Source: Marinosulfonomonas sp.
GTDB taxonomy: Bacteria > Pseudomonadota > Alphaproteobacteria > Rhodobacterales > Rhodobacteraceae
DNA length: 46,500 nucleotides
Direction of reading: 5' to 3'
Assembly: GCA_019090885.1 (NCBI GenBank)
Contig: JAHRVC010000021.1
Span: 1-46,500 of the forward strand
In this document: positions 28,701-39,732 of the stretch, in pieces
How the letters are laid out: each line of letters begins with the position of its first letter
Position numbering within the stretch: position 1 is the first letter of the stretch
The notes under the pieces: model-generated
The model's database searches: none
Told to the model about the DNA's origin: nothing
Seen by the model: the letters and a program-made list of their open reading frames with translations, nothing else
Program-made: the position numbers and the translations under genes

Positions 28701-29819
28701 ATGAAAATCAGCATTGAACGCAGCGAGTTGCTCAAGGCTGTTGGCCAAGCACAATCTGTTGTCGAGCGTCGCAACACCATTCCAATTCTTGCCAATGTCC
28801 TGATTGAGGCTGACGGCAGCAACGCGACGTTCCGGGCCACCGATCTGGATATCGAGGTGATCGACAAAGCACCCGTGCAAGTTGAACGGGCCGGGGCCAC
28901 AACCGTATCCGCCGTTACGCTGCACGAAATTGTCCGTAAGCTACCTGACGGCGCATTGGTTACGCTGACTGATGACGGTGCCTCTGGCCGTATTACGGTC
29001 GAAGCCGGGCGCTCAAACTTTTCACTCGCGACACTGCCGAAAGAAGATTTTCCGGTTATGGCGTCGTCGGAATATGAAACCAATTTTTCCATTCCTGCGC
29101 CGATACTGCGCCGCCTGTTTGATAAATCCAAATTCGCGATCTCGACCGAGGAAACCCGCTATTACCTGAACGGTGTCTACATGCACGTAGCGGCAGGCGA
29201 GTCCGGTCAAATGTTGCGCTGTGTTGCCACCGATGGCCACCGGCTTGCACGGATCGACGCGCCCCTGCCCGAAGGCGCTGATGGTATGCCCGGTGTGATT
29301 GTTCCGCGTAAAACGGTTGGTGAGCTGCGCAAATTACTGGACGATGACGATGCAACGATTGCGGTTTCGGTGTCTGAAACAAAAATCCGCTTTGCGACGC
29401 CAGAAATCACCCTGACGTCCAAAGTTATCGATGGCACATTTCCCGATTACACCCGCGTCATTCCGCAGGGTAACACCCGAAAACTGGAAGTCGATGCGGC
29501 TGAGTTCGCGCAGGCCGTGGATCGCGTTGCAACCGTGTCTTCGGAACGCTCGCGTGCGGTGAAACTGGTGTTGGACGAAGACCGGTTGGTGCTGTCAGTA
29601 AATGCGCCCGAAAGTGGTGCGGCTGAGGAAGAACTGGGTGTGGCCTATTCCGACGAGCCGTTGGAAATTGGGTTCAATGCCAAATACTTGTTGGAAATTG
29701 CCAGTCAGGTGGATCGCGAGAATGCCGTGTTCCTGTTTAACTCGTCGGGCGACCCGACGTTGATGCGTGAAGGCAACGACGATTCCGCGATTTACGTCGT
29801 TATGCCGATGCGTGTGTAA
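28701..29819 (+). CDS. dnaN: DNA polymerase III beta sliding clamp
   Basis: MKISIERSELLKAVGQAQSVVERRNTIPILANVLIEA; C-terminal YVVMPMRV. Confidence 0.99.
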   Translation: MKISIERSELLKAVGQAQSVVERRNTIPILANVLIEADGSNATFRATDLDIEVIDKAPVQVERAGATTVSAVTLHEIVRKLPDGALVTLTDDGASGRITVEAGRSNFSLATLPKEDFPVMASSEYETNFSIPAPILRRLFDKSKFAISTEETRYYLNGVYMHVAAGESGQMLRCVATDGHRLARIDAPLPEGADGMPGVIVPRKTVGELRKLLDDDDATIAVSVSETKIRFATPEITLTSKVIDGTFPDYTRVIPQGNTRKLEVDAAEFAQAVDRVATVSSERSRAVKLVLDEDRLVLSVNAPESGAAEEELGVAYSDEPLEIGFNAKYLLEIASQVDRENAVFLFNSSGDPTLMREGNDDSAIYVVMPMRV

Positions 29820-29883
29820 CGCTGGCCAGACTCGGGAATTTCACCTGTGGCAAGCCAGTGTTTGCCAGTAAGAAGGGTCGGAC

Positions 29884-30990
29884 ATGACCGCCCTTGCCCT
29901 GAACGAACTGACCTTATTGCATTTTCGCTCTCACAAACGCGGGCGCCTTGAGCTTGATGGCCGTCCGGTCGCGATTTACGGCGCCAACGGAGCAGGTAAG
30001 ACGAATATCCTAGAGGCGATTTCGCTTTTGTCACCGGGCCGTGGCCTGCGCCGCGCCAGCGCCGACGAAATGGCCCGGCAACCCGAAGCACTTGGCTGGA
30101 AAATTACCGGCGTTCTGCGCCGCCTGCATCAGGTCTACGAAGTCGAAACTACGGCCCTGCCAGAGGCATCCCGGCAGGTGCGCATTGATGGGAAATCTGC
30201 CACCCAGACGGCCCTTGGGCGGATCGCTCGTATCCTGTGGCTGGTCCCGGCGATGGATCGGTTGTGGATTGAGGGGGCTGACGGGCGCCGGCGTTTTCTG
30301 GATCGTATGACGTTGAGTTTTGAGCCGAACCACGGCGAAGCAACGCTGACCTACGAAAAGGCGATGCGCGAACGCAATCGCTTGTTGAAGGATCAGGTGC
30401 GCGATCCGGCTTGGTATGGTGCGGTCGAGGGGCAGATGGCCAAAGCCGGGGCGGCAATCGTGCAGAACCGCGCAGATGCCCTGATACGCGTCGCAGCGGC
30501 GCAGGAGGGCGCGAAAACCGCCTTTCCGGTGGCTGCGCTTACGATCAGTGGTCCGGAAGATGGACCAACGCCCACCACGCAATCCGATCTGGCGGATGCT
30601 TTTGCCGACAACCGGCAGCGTGATCTGTACGCTGGGCGCACCCTGATAGGCCCACATCGCGCTGACCTTGGTGCCATTTATGTCGCAAAGGATATAGCCG
30701 CCAAACAATGCTCGACTGGCGAGCAAAAGGCCCTGCTAATTTCGCTGATCTTGGCCAATGCACGGGCGATTGCAGATGATTTCGGCGCACCACCCCTGCT
30801 GTTGCTTGATGAGGTCGCCGCCCATCTTGATGCCGACCGTCGGGCAGCACTTTATGATGAGATTTGCGCATTGGGCGCGCAGGCATGGATGACAGGAACC
30901 GGGTCAGAATTGTTTGCCGATCTCGGGGGCAGGGCCCAGAATATCGAAGTAAGTGAGGACGACGGCACATCCATGATTGCGACGTGCTAA
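29884..30990 (+). CDS. recF: DNA replication/repair protein RecF
   Basis: LTLLHFRSHKRGRLEL, IYGANGAGKTNILEAISLLSPGRGLR, LLLLDEVAAHLD. Confidence 0.97.
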   Translation: MTALALNELTLLHFRSHKRGRLELDGRPVAIYGANGAGKTNILEAISLLSPGRGLRRASADEMARQPEALGWKITGVLRRLHQVYEVETTALPEASRQVRIDGKSATQTALGRIARILWLVPAMDRLWIEGADGRRRFLDRMTLSFEPNHGEATLTYEKAMRERNRLLKDQVRDPAWYGAVEGQMAKAGAAIVQNRADALIRVAAAQEGAKTAFPVAALTISGPEDGPTPTTQSDLADAFADNRQRDLYAGRTLIGPHRADLGAIYVAKDIAAKQCSTGEQKALLISLILANARAIADDFGAPPLLLLDEVAAHLDADRRAALYDEICALGAQAWMTGTGSELFADLGGRAQNIEVSEDDGTSMIATC

Positions 30991-30993
30991 GCC

Positions 30994-31635
30994 ATGGGTG
31001 ACGGGGGCTGCCGAATGACGATCACTATCTGGGAATTGCTGATTTACGCTGGCGCGCTTGCGATCCTGTTCCTCACACCGGGGCCGGTTTGGGTTGCCCT
31101 GACAGCACGCACATTGGCTGGCGGTTTTCGTGCGGCGTGGCCGCTTGCGATGGGCGTGGTCGTCGGCGACATCCTTTGGCCGTTTCTGGCGATATTGGGT
31201 GTGTCGTGGGTGGTATCTGTTTTTGCCGGGTTCATGATCGCCCTGCGCTGGGTGGCTTGCGTCATATTTTTGGCCATGGGCATCATGATAATTCGCAACG
31301 CGGGTCAGACAATCGCCACCAACAGCCGTTTGACGCGCCCCGGGGCATGGGCCGGATTTGCGGCGGGCGTTGCCGTCATTCTTAGCAACCCCAAGGCAAT
31401 TCTGTTCTACATGGGTGTCCTGCCGGGTTTCTTTGATCTGACGGCGCTGACATGGCCCGACATCGCCGCAATCGCCACTCTTTCAGCGATTGTTCCGCTA
31501 TTAGGAAACCTGTTGATGGCCCTGTTCATCGACAAGGCCCGCCAGCTTTTAACGTCGCCCAAGGCGCTTCGCAGAACCAACCTGACAGCCGGATCGCTGT
31601 TAATATTTGTGGGCTTAGTGATCCCGTTCGTCTGA
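30994..31635 (+). CDS. LysE/RhtB-family amino-acid exporter
   Basis: LysE-like TM protein (ILFLTPGPVWVALTARTLAGGFRAAWPLAMGVVVGD, VILSNPKAILFYMGVLPGF); alternative ATG 31015. Confidence 0.9.
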   Translation: MGDGGCRMTITIWELLIYAGALAILFLTPGPVWVALTARTLAGGFRAAWPLAMGVVVGDILWPFLAILGVSWVVSVFAGFMIALRWVACVIFLAMGIMIIRNAGQTIATNSRLTRPGAWAGFAAGVAVILSNPKAILFYMGVLPGFFDLTALTWPDIAAIATLSAIVPLLGNLLMALFIDKARQLLTSPKALRRTNLTAGSLLIFVGLVIPFV

Positions 31636-31657
31636 GGTTGAATTTTGCGTCGCGCAC

Positions 31658-31686
31658 GTGACATCCCCCCCCAGATATAGTATAAA
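31658..31686 (+). promoter_or_regulatory. putative gyrB promoter GTGACA-N17-TATAAA with C8 tract in the spacer
   Basis: 5/6 and 5/6 matches to sigma70 hexamers with 17-bp spacing just upstream of gyrB. Confidence 0.55.
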
Positions 31687-31701
31687 TCGTCGAAATTATG
31701 A

Positions 31702-34131
<2,430 letters not shown>

Positions 34132-34175
34132 CGAACCCAAAACTGCGATAGGTCGTTATAATTCGGGCAGGCGTA

Positions 34176-35093
34176 TCAGGCCTTCTGGCCGATATGCCGC
34201 TCACCCCGTGCCGCTGACAATGCCACCTGTTTTTGGCGTTCACGAAACCGGCCTTTGTGTTCCTCTGTCGTTGTGTCAAAACACAAATGGCAGGACACGC
34301 CGTTTTCATATTCCGGCCGGTTCTTGTCGTCGGGCAGGATAGGTTGGCGACAGGCAAAACACAGCTCATGCGGGCCTTCGACCAGCCCGTGACCCACTGA
34401 AACACGCCCGTCAAAAACAAAGCACTCGCCGTTCCAGGTGCTCTCATCTTTGGGCACGTCTTCCAGATATTTCAGGATGCCACCCTTAAGGTGATAGACA
34501 TCCTCAACCCCCTGACCCAGCAGATAGTTCGTCGACTTTTCGCAGCGAATCCCGCCAGTGCAGAACATCGCAATTCGCTTGTTATGGAATCGTTGTTTGT
34601 TCTTTTGCCACCAGTCTGGAAACTCTCCGAACGACTTGGTTTCCGGATCAACAGCCCCGTCAAACGTGCCAATCGCGACCTCATAATCGTTGCGCGTGTC
34701 GATCACCGCAACGTCGGGCGCTTGTATCAGCTCATTCCATTCGGCCGGATCAACATAATGTCCGGTTTGCGCCAGCGGATCGACGTCCGGCTGGCCCATA
34801 GTTACAATTTCGCGCTTCAGCCGGACTTTCATCCGATTGAATGGCTCTTCAACAGCGTTGCTTTCTTTCCACTCAAGGCTGCCACAGCCGGGCAGGGCGC
34901 GGATATGCGCCAGAACCGCGTCAATTCCAGCGCGTGATCCGGCAATCGTTCCGTTGATCCCTTCACCGGCAAGCAGCAAGGTGCCTTTGACGCCGTTATC
35001 GCGACAGCGCGACAGCAATGGGCCCTGCAATTCAGCAGGGTCATCAAAACGGGTGAAATGGTAGAGTGCGGCGATGGTAAACATGGCAGGCAA
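34176..35093 (-). CDS. trhO: rhodanese-family tRNA uridine-34 hydroxylase TrhO
   Basis: [67 protein letters not shown]-terminal cysteine region. Confidence 0.93.
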   Translation of the reverse strand: MPAMFTIAALYHFTRFDDPAELQGPLLSRCRDNGVKGTLLLAGEGINGTIAGSRAGIDAVLAHIRALPGCGSLEWKESNAVEEPFNRMKVRLKREIVTMGQPDVDPLAQTGHYVDPAEWNELIQAPDVAVIDTRNDYEVAIGTFDGAVDPETKSFGEFPDWWQKNKQRFHNKRIAMFCTGGIRCEKSTNYLLGQGVEDVYHLKGGILKYLEDVPKDESTWNGECFVFDGRVSVGHGLVEGPHELCFACRQPILPDDKNRPEYENGVSCHLCFDTTTEEHKGRFRERQKQVALSAARGERHIGQKA

Positions 35094-35168
35094 ATTAATG
35101 CAGTTTGCCGGATAGTTGCAAGCGGCGTGGTGTCGCGCCGATTGTTCTTGGTAGCAACTTCGCAGGTG

Positions 35169-36089
35169 TCAGCGCGTCTTCCACGCGTCCAGAATATACC
35201 GCCCGGTCATAAGATCGAGGTGCGCGCCGCCACCGTTTTTGAACAGCGTAATCTCTTCATCGGATTGCCGCGCAAAGCCGCCGCCCGACAGATCATAGAA
35301 ATCGGCAATGACGTCGGCCTTGGAAATGACGCCATGGGCCAATGGGATCGCCAGTTCCCCAATATGGTCGATCGTTGTATCGCGGCTATCCACGAATTTC
35401 CGGGCACGTTGTAGCGCAATATCATCTGCTTCGCGCATATCGGGCGTATAGGCCCCGATCAGGTCAATATGTTGCCCCGGTTGCAGCCATTCACCTCGGA
35501 TCAACGGCGCCGTCGTCATTGTTGCAGCTGATACGATGTCAGCCCGGCGCACAGCGGCCTCCAGATCATCGATTGCTGACGTGCGTGGATGGGCTGCGGC
35601 CAATGATTTAGCGCCGTCAGCTGAGCGATTCCAGATCACAAAATCCGCATCCGGGTAATGCGTGCCGTAAGCCTCGCGCAGTGAATGCGCGACCGTTCCG
35701 GCACCAACGATCAGAATACGCCGGGCGTCCGTGCGGGCCAGCAGTTTTGCCGCCAGCAGGCTATCGCCAGCGGTTTTCCACTTGGTAACAAGACGGAAAT
35801 CAACAAGCGCATCCAGCGTGCCGTCCGTATCGGAATAAAGGCACATGCCGCCATTGACGCTTGGCAAATCGAATTTCCCGTTGTCGGGAAATATCGTTGC
35901 TGTTTTTACCGCCATACCAAGGCCGTCAATCCACGCCGAGCGGGACAACATCCTGTCGGGCCCACGCCCAAGCAGGGTGTCGCCGATTTTTGCCCGGGGC
36001 AGATCGTGCCCGGCCCGCAGCGCTTGCATCAGACTGGGCCAGTCCAACAGGGCCTCACCCGCTTCAAATGGGATGATCTCGATAGCCAC
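35169..36089 (-). CDS. ornithine cyclodeaminase/mu-crystallin family protein
   Basis: MAVKTATIFPDNG, ARRILIVGAGTVAHSLREA, DIVSAATMTTAPLIRGEWLQPGQHIDLIGAYTPDMREAD. Confidence 0.92.
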   Translation of the reverse strand: MAIEIIPFEAGEALLDWPSLMQALRAGHDLPRAKIGDTLLGRGPDRMLSRSAWIDGLGMAVKTATIFPDNGKFDLPSVNGGMCLYSDTDGTLDALVDFRLVTKWKTAGDSLLAAKLLARTDARRILIVGAGTVAHSLREAYGTHYPDADFVIWNRSADGAKSLAAAHPRTSAIDDLEAAVRRADIVSAATMTTAPLIRGEWLQPGQHIDLIGAYTPDMREADDIALQRARKFVDSRDTTIDHIGELAIPLAHGVISKADVIADFYDLSGGGFARQSDEEITLFKNGGGAHLDLMTGRYILDAWKTR

Positions 36090-36539
36090 TCAACCCTCTT
36101 TCTTCGCCGCTTGCACTGCGCGTTCCAGCCCATCCAGAAACCGTGATCTGTCGGCCTTTGAAAAGGCCCGGCCACCGCCCTGACGAAATGGGTCAGCCGC
36201 GCGCAGATCTGTCATAAGATCACGGGTTGCCAGAACATTGCCGATATTTGCTTGCGTCAATGGTTCGCCATTGTGCTTGAGCACCTTTGCACCAGCCTCG
36301 ACACATTTTGCGGCCAAGGGGATGTCGCCGGTCACCACAACATCACCGCGTCCAGCGCGTTCGGCGATCCACATATCCGCAACGTCCGGCCCGTCGGGCA
36401 CAAAGACCATTTCGACCAGCGGATTTTGTGATGGCCGCAAGCCGCCATTTGACACAATGAAAATCTTCAGCCGATGTCGCGTCGCAACTTTTTCGGCCTC
36501 TGCCTTTACCGGGCAGGCGTCGGCGTCCACATAAATCAT
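36090..36539 (-). CDS. YaiI/YqxD (DUF188) family protein
   Basis: [55 protein letters not shown]. Confidence 0.93.
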   Translation of the reverse strand: MIYVDADACPVKAEAEKVATRHRLKIFIVSNGGLRPSQNPLVEMVFVPDGPDVADMWIAERAGRGDVVVTGDIPLAAKCVEAGAKVLKHNGEPLTQANIGNVLATRDLMTDLRAADPFRQGGGRAFSKADRSRFLDGLERAVQAAKKEG

Positions 36540-36551
36540 CAGATCAATCCG

Positions 36552-37529
36552 CTAACCACTGCCAATCAATGCACCTGCTGCAAAGACCAGTGCACCACCC
36601 AGCACGACCTGAAACGTGGCCCGCAGGAAAGGCGTGTCCATAAACCGGTTCTGGATCCAGACGATGGCCCATAATTCGACGAACACGATGATGATGGCTG
36701 CGATAGTTGCAGTCCAAAAGTCCGCAATCAGATACGGCAAGGCGTGGCCGAGTCCGCCGAGCGTGGTCATTATCCCGGCTGACAGCCCGCGTTTGTAGGG
36801 TGATCCACGCCCGGATAGCACGCCATCGTCCGACGCCGCCTCGGTAAAGCCCATGGATATACCCGCGCCGATTGAAGCCGCCAGCCCGACCAGAAATGTT
36901 GTGCTGGTGTTGTGGGTTGCGAATGCGACCGCAAAGATTGGCGCGAGGGTCGAGACCGATCCATCCATCAACCCGGCCAAACCCGGCTGAACCCAAGTCA
37001 GGATGAATTTGCGGTGTGCTTCACGATCTTCGGTGCCGCGCGTGTCGGGATCAAGATGCTCTTGCTGAAGTGCTGCGGCTTTGTTCGAATGGCCGGCCTC
37101 GGCTGCAGCAAGATCACCCAGCAATTTTCGCGTGTCAGCATCGCCAGTCCGTTCGGCGGCCATACGATAGAAAAGCTCCGCCTGCCGTTCCATTGCATCC
37201 GCTTCTTCTCGCATGCGTTCCAGCCCAAGGTTTTCGACCAACCAAACCGGTTTGCGCGCATAATAGCCAGACACATGTTCGCGCCGGATCAACGGGATCA
37301 CATCGCCAAAGCGCTGTTTGTGCAATTCGATCAACCGGCGGCGATGTTCGTCTTCTTCTTCGGCCATTTCGTCAAACACGGCCGCAGACCCGGGAAATTC
37401 CTCTCGCAGCCGCTCGCCATATTGTCGATAAATCCGCGCGTCGTCTTCTTCCGACGAGATCGCCAATGCCAGAATTTCCTGTTCGCTCAGGTCAGCAAAA
37501 CGCTTACGACTGGAAATTCCGGGGATCAT
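36552..37529 (-). CDS. mbfA: membrane-bound ferritin-like iron exporter MbfA (rubrerythrin domain + VIT1/CCC1 domain)
   Basis: N-terminal rubrerythrin-like EEDDARIYRQYGERLREEFPGSAAVFDEMAEEEDEHRRRL; C-terminal VIT1-like PGLAGLMDGSVSTLAPIFAVAFATHNTSTTFLVGLAASIGAGISMGFTEAASDDG. Confidence 0.93.
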   Translation of the reverse strand: MIPGISSRKRFADLSEQEILALAISSEEDDARIYRQYGERLREEFPGSAAVFDEMAEEEDEHRRRLIELHKQRFGDVIPLIRREHVSGYYARKPVWLVENLGLERMREEADAMERQAELFYRMAAERTGDADTRKLLGDLAAAEAGHSNKAAALQQEHLDPDTRGTEDREAHRKFILTWVQPGLAGLMDGSVSTLAPIFAVAFATHNTSTTFLVGLAASIGAGISMGFTEAASDDGVLSGRGSPYKRGLSAGIMTTLGGLGHALPYLIADFWTATIAAIIIVFVELWAIVWIQNRFMDTPFLRATFQVVLGGALVFAAGALIGSG

Positions 37530-37540
37530 GGCAGGCTCCT

Positions 37541-37557
37541 TTTAGAACAGTTCTAAA
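37541..37557. promoter_or_regulatory. ICE motif / Irr-box-like palindrome TTTAGAA-CAG-TTCTAAA
   Basis: Perfect 7-3-7 palindrome 11 bp upstream of the mbfA start codon. Confidence 0.8.
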
Positions 37558-37656
37558 GTATTAGGATTTTGGCCGTGGGCAAGGGGCAAATGCTGCCGAC
37601 TGGCCGTCTATTTCGCCGTGGTCAAAGCCGTTCGTTGGCAGAAGCGGGCCAATCAG

Positions 37657-38373
37657 CTATTTCTTGCTCCGAACCTTTAGCGACCCGCCAATTTCCTGCA
37701 CATCGAATTTTCCGGCCTTCTTGAGCAAGGTGCTAAGGTTTCGGCAACCATAGTTGCGAGGGTCAAACCCCGGGTTAGCTGCGTTGATCTGCTGACCGAG
37801 CGGGCCTAACGCAACCCACTCGGCGTCGGGGTCCATCTTGGCCATTGTGGCCGCGATAAGTGGGCGCGCTTTCGACGGGGGGTCAGTATTCTTCGAGTCG
37901 CCCTCATTTGCTTCGCTGTCGGCGTTCATCGCTTCGAGGTTTTCTAAGAAGATGAAGCGTTTGCAGGCAGCTATGAAGGAAGCGGGTGTTTTTCGCTCAC
38001 CCATGCCGTAAACATCTAATCCCTGCTCACGGATACGGCTTGCAAGGCGCGTAAAATCGCTATCCGAGGAGATCAGGACAAAGCCGTCAAACTTTCCTGA
38101 GTGTAAAATGTCCATTGCATCGATAACCAAAGCAATGTCACTCGCATTCTTATTTATTGTGTTCGCAAATTGTTGGTGCGCATTTATCGCAAGAGACGCC
38201 AAAATTTCTTTCGTCCACCCTTGCGGTGCCCCGGCTGAGAAGTCGCCGTATATCCGGCGAATGCTGGCCTCACCCAAAGATGCAATTTCTTCAAATAGCG
38301 GATGTGCAAACCGAGCGGCCACATTGTCCGCGTCGATTAAAACCGCGTAGTGCGGGCGATCTGGCGCCGTCAT
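37657..38373 (-). CDS. NYN-domain (LabA-like) protein with C-terminal OST-HTH/LOTUS domain
   Basis: YAVLIDADNVA...IRRIYGDFSA, SDIALVIDAMDILHSGKFDGFVLISSDSDFTRLASRIREQG; C-terminal LGQQINAANPGFDPRNYGCRNLSTLLKKAGKFDV. Confidence 0.9.
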   Translation of the reverse strand: MTAPDRPHYAVLIDADNVAARFAHPLFEEIASLGEASIRRIYGDFSAGAPQGWTKEILASLAINAHQQFANTINKNASDIALVIDAMDILHSGKFDGFVLISSDSDFTRLASRIREQGLDVYGMGERKTPASFIAACKRFIFLENLEAMNADSEANEGDSKNTDPPSKARPLIAATMAKMDPDAEWVALGPLGQQINAANPGFDPRNYGCRNLSTLLKKAGKFDVQEIGGSLKVRSKK

Positions 38374-38472
38374 AAAATAAGTCCCTTTTCAAAATTACCC
38401 AGGCACACGAAAAAATGTATGTGCCTTCGCAACCGCACGATAATCCTGTACCGTCGGTGCTCCCAAAACTGT

Positions 38473-39585
38473 CTAGTAAACCACGACCGACCGAATGCTC
38501 TCGCCCGAATGCATCAAATCAAACCCTTTGTTGATGTCCTTCAAAGACAACTTATGGGTAATCATCGGGTCGATCTCGATTTTTCCGTCCATATACCAGT
38601 CGACGATTTTGGGAACATCGGTTCGCCCGCGTGCGCCACCAAACGCCGTGCCGCGCCAGACCCGGCCGGTGACCAGTTGGAATGGGCGGGTGGAAATCTC
38701 GGCGCCGGCCGGGGCCACGCCGATAATCACGCTTTCGCCCCAGCCCTTGTGGGACGCTTCAAGTGCTGTGCGCATGACGTTTACATTGCCCGTCGCGTCA
38801 AAAGTATAATCTGCGCCGCCGCCGGTTAGCTCGACCAGATGAGCGACCAGATCACCCTCGACATCGTTCGGGTTCACGAAATCGGTCATGCCAAAGCGGG
38901 CTGCCATCTCGACTTTGTCGGGGTTCAGGTCAACGCCTACAATCTGATCGGCCCCCGCAAGGCGCAGCCCCTGCACCACGTTCAAACCGATGCCGCCCAG
39001 ACCAAATACAATTGCCCGGCTGCCAATCTCGACCTTGGCGGTGTTCATTACCGCCCCAAGTCCGGTGGTCACGCCACAACCAATGTAACAGATCTTGTCG
39101 AACGGGGCGTCCTTGCGCACCTTGGCAAGTGCGATTTCCGGCAGGACTGTATGATTGGCGAATGTGGAACAGCCCATGTAATGCAGGATCGGCGTGCCAT
39201 CCAGCATCGAAAAGCGGCTGGTGCCATCAGGCATCAGGCCCTGACCTTGGGTGACGCGGATCGATTGGCACAGGTTGGTTTTCGGGTTCAGACAATAGTC
39301 GCAGGTCCGGCATTCGGGTGTGTAAAGCGGGATCACGTGATCGCCGGGTTTCAGGCTGGTGACACCTTCGCCAACTTCCAGAACAACGCCTGCACCTTCG
39401 TGGCCAAGGATCGCGGGAAACAGCCCCTCGGGGTCGGCGCCGGACAGGGTAAATTCATCGGTGTGGCAAATTCCGGTCGCCTTGATTTCAACCAAAACCT
39501 CGCCCGCACGTGGCCCGTCTAAGTTCACGTCCATGATTTCCAGTGGTTTGCCGGCCTCAATGGCCACTGCGGCTTTCGTGCGCAT
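38473..39585 (-). CDS. S-(hydroxymethyl)glutathione dehydrogenase / class III alcohol dehydrogenase
   Basis: [71 protein letters not shown]. Confidence 0.96.
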   Translation of the reverse strand: MRTKAAVAIEAGKPLEIMDVNLDGPRAGEVLVEIKATGICHTDEFTLSGADPEGLFPAILGHEGAGVVLEVGEGVTSLKPGDHVIPLYTPECRTCDYCLNPKTNLCQSIRVTQGQGLMPDGTSRFSMLDGTPILHYMGCSTFANHTVLPEIALAKVRKDAPFDKICYIGCGVTTGLGAVMNTAKVEIGSRAIVFGLGGIGLNVVQGLRLAGADQIVGVDLNPDKVEMAARFGMTDFVNPNDVEGDLVAHLVELTGGGADYTFDATGNVNVMRTALEASHKGWGESVIIGVAPAGAEISTRPFQLVTGRVWRGTAFGGARGRTDVPKIVDWYMDGKIEIDPMITHKLSLKDINKGFDLMHSGESIRSVVVY

Positions 39586-39633
39586 CCGATATCCTTCCAA
39601 TAACTACGAGGCCCACCTTAGTGATTGCTAACA

Positions 39634-39646
39634 TCAGTTCAACTGA
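39634..39646. repeat. perfect palindrome TCAGTT-C-AACTGA
   Basis: 6-1-6 inverted repeat in the divergent intergenic region. Confidence 0.6.
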
Positions 39647-39647
39647 A

Positions 39648-39664
39648 TCGAGTCTGGGACTCGA
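39648..39664. repeat. perfect palindrome TCGAGTC-TGG-GACTCGA
   Basis: 7-3-7 inverted repeat in the divergent intergenic region. Confidence 0.6.
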
Positions 39665-39691
39665 CTCTGATAAGGTCGATACTCTAAATTA

Positions 39692-39706
39692 GAACAAATC
39701 AAGAAC
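39692..39706. promoter_or_regulatory. alphaproteobacterial LexA box GAAC-AAATCAA-GAAC
   Basis: Exact GAAC-N7-GAAC (= GTTC-N7-GTTC) 26 bp before imuB; a third GAAC at 39715-39718. Confidence 0.75.
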
Positions 39707-39732
39707 ACTATGTAGAACACACGGGTTTTAAA

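Noticed and set aside
30031-30726. 231-aa minus-strand ORF opposite recF
   Set aside because: Antisense shadow of recF with no recognisable domain
31665-31672. C8 run as a sequencing error
   Set aside because: Cannot be excluded, but the flanking promoter hexamers have optimal spacing with exactly this length, so it is kept as a finding
38839-39522. 227-aa plus-strand ORF opposite formaldehyde dehydrogenase
   Set aside because: Antisense shadow of a well-supported gene
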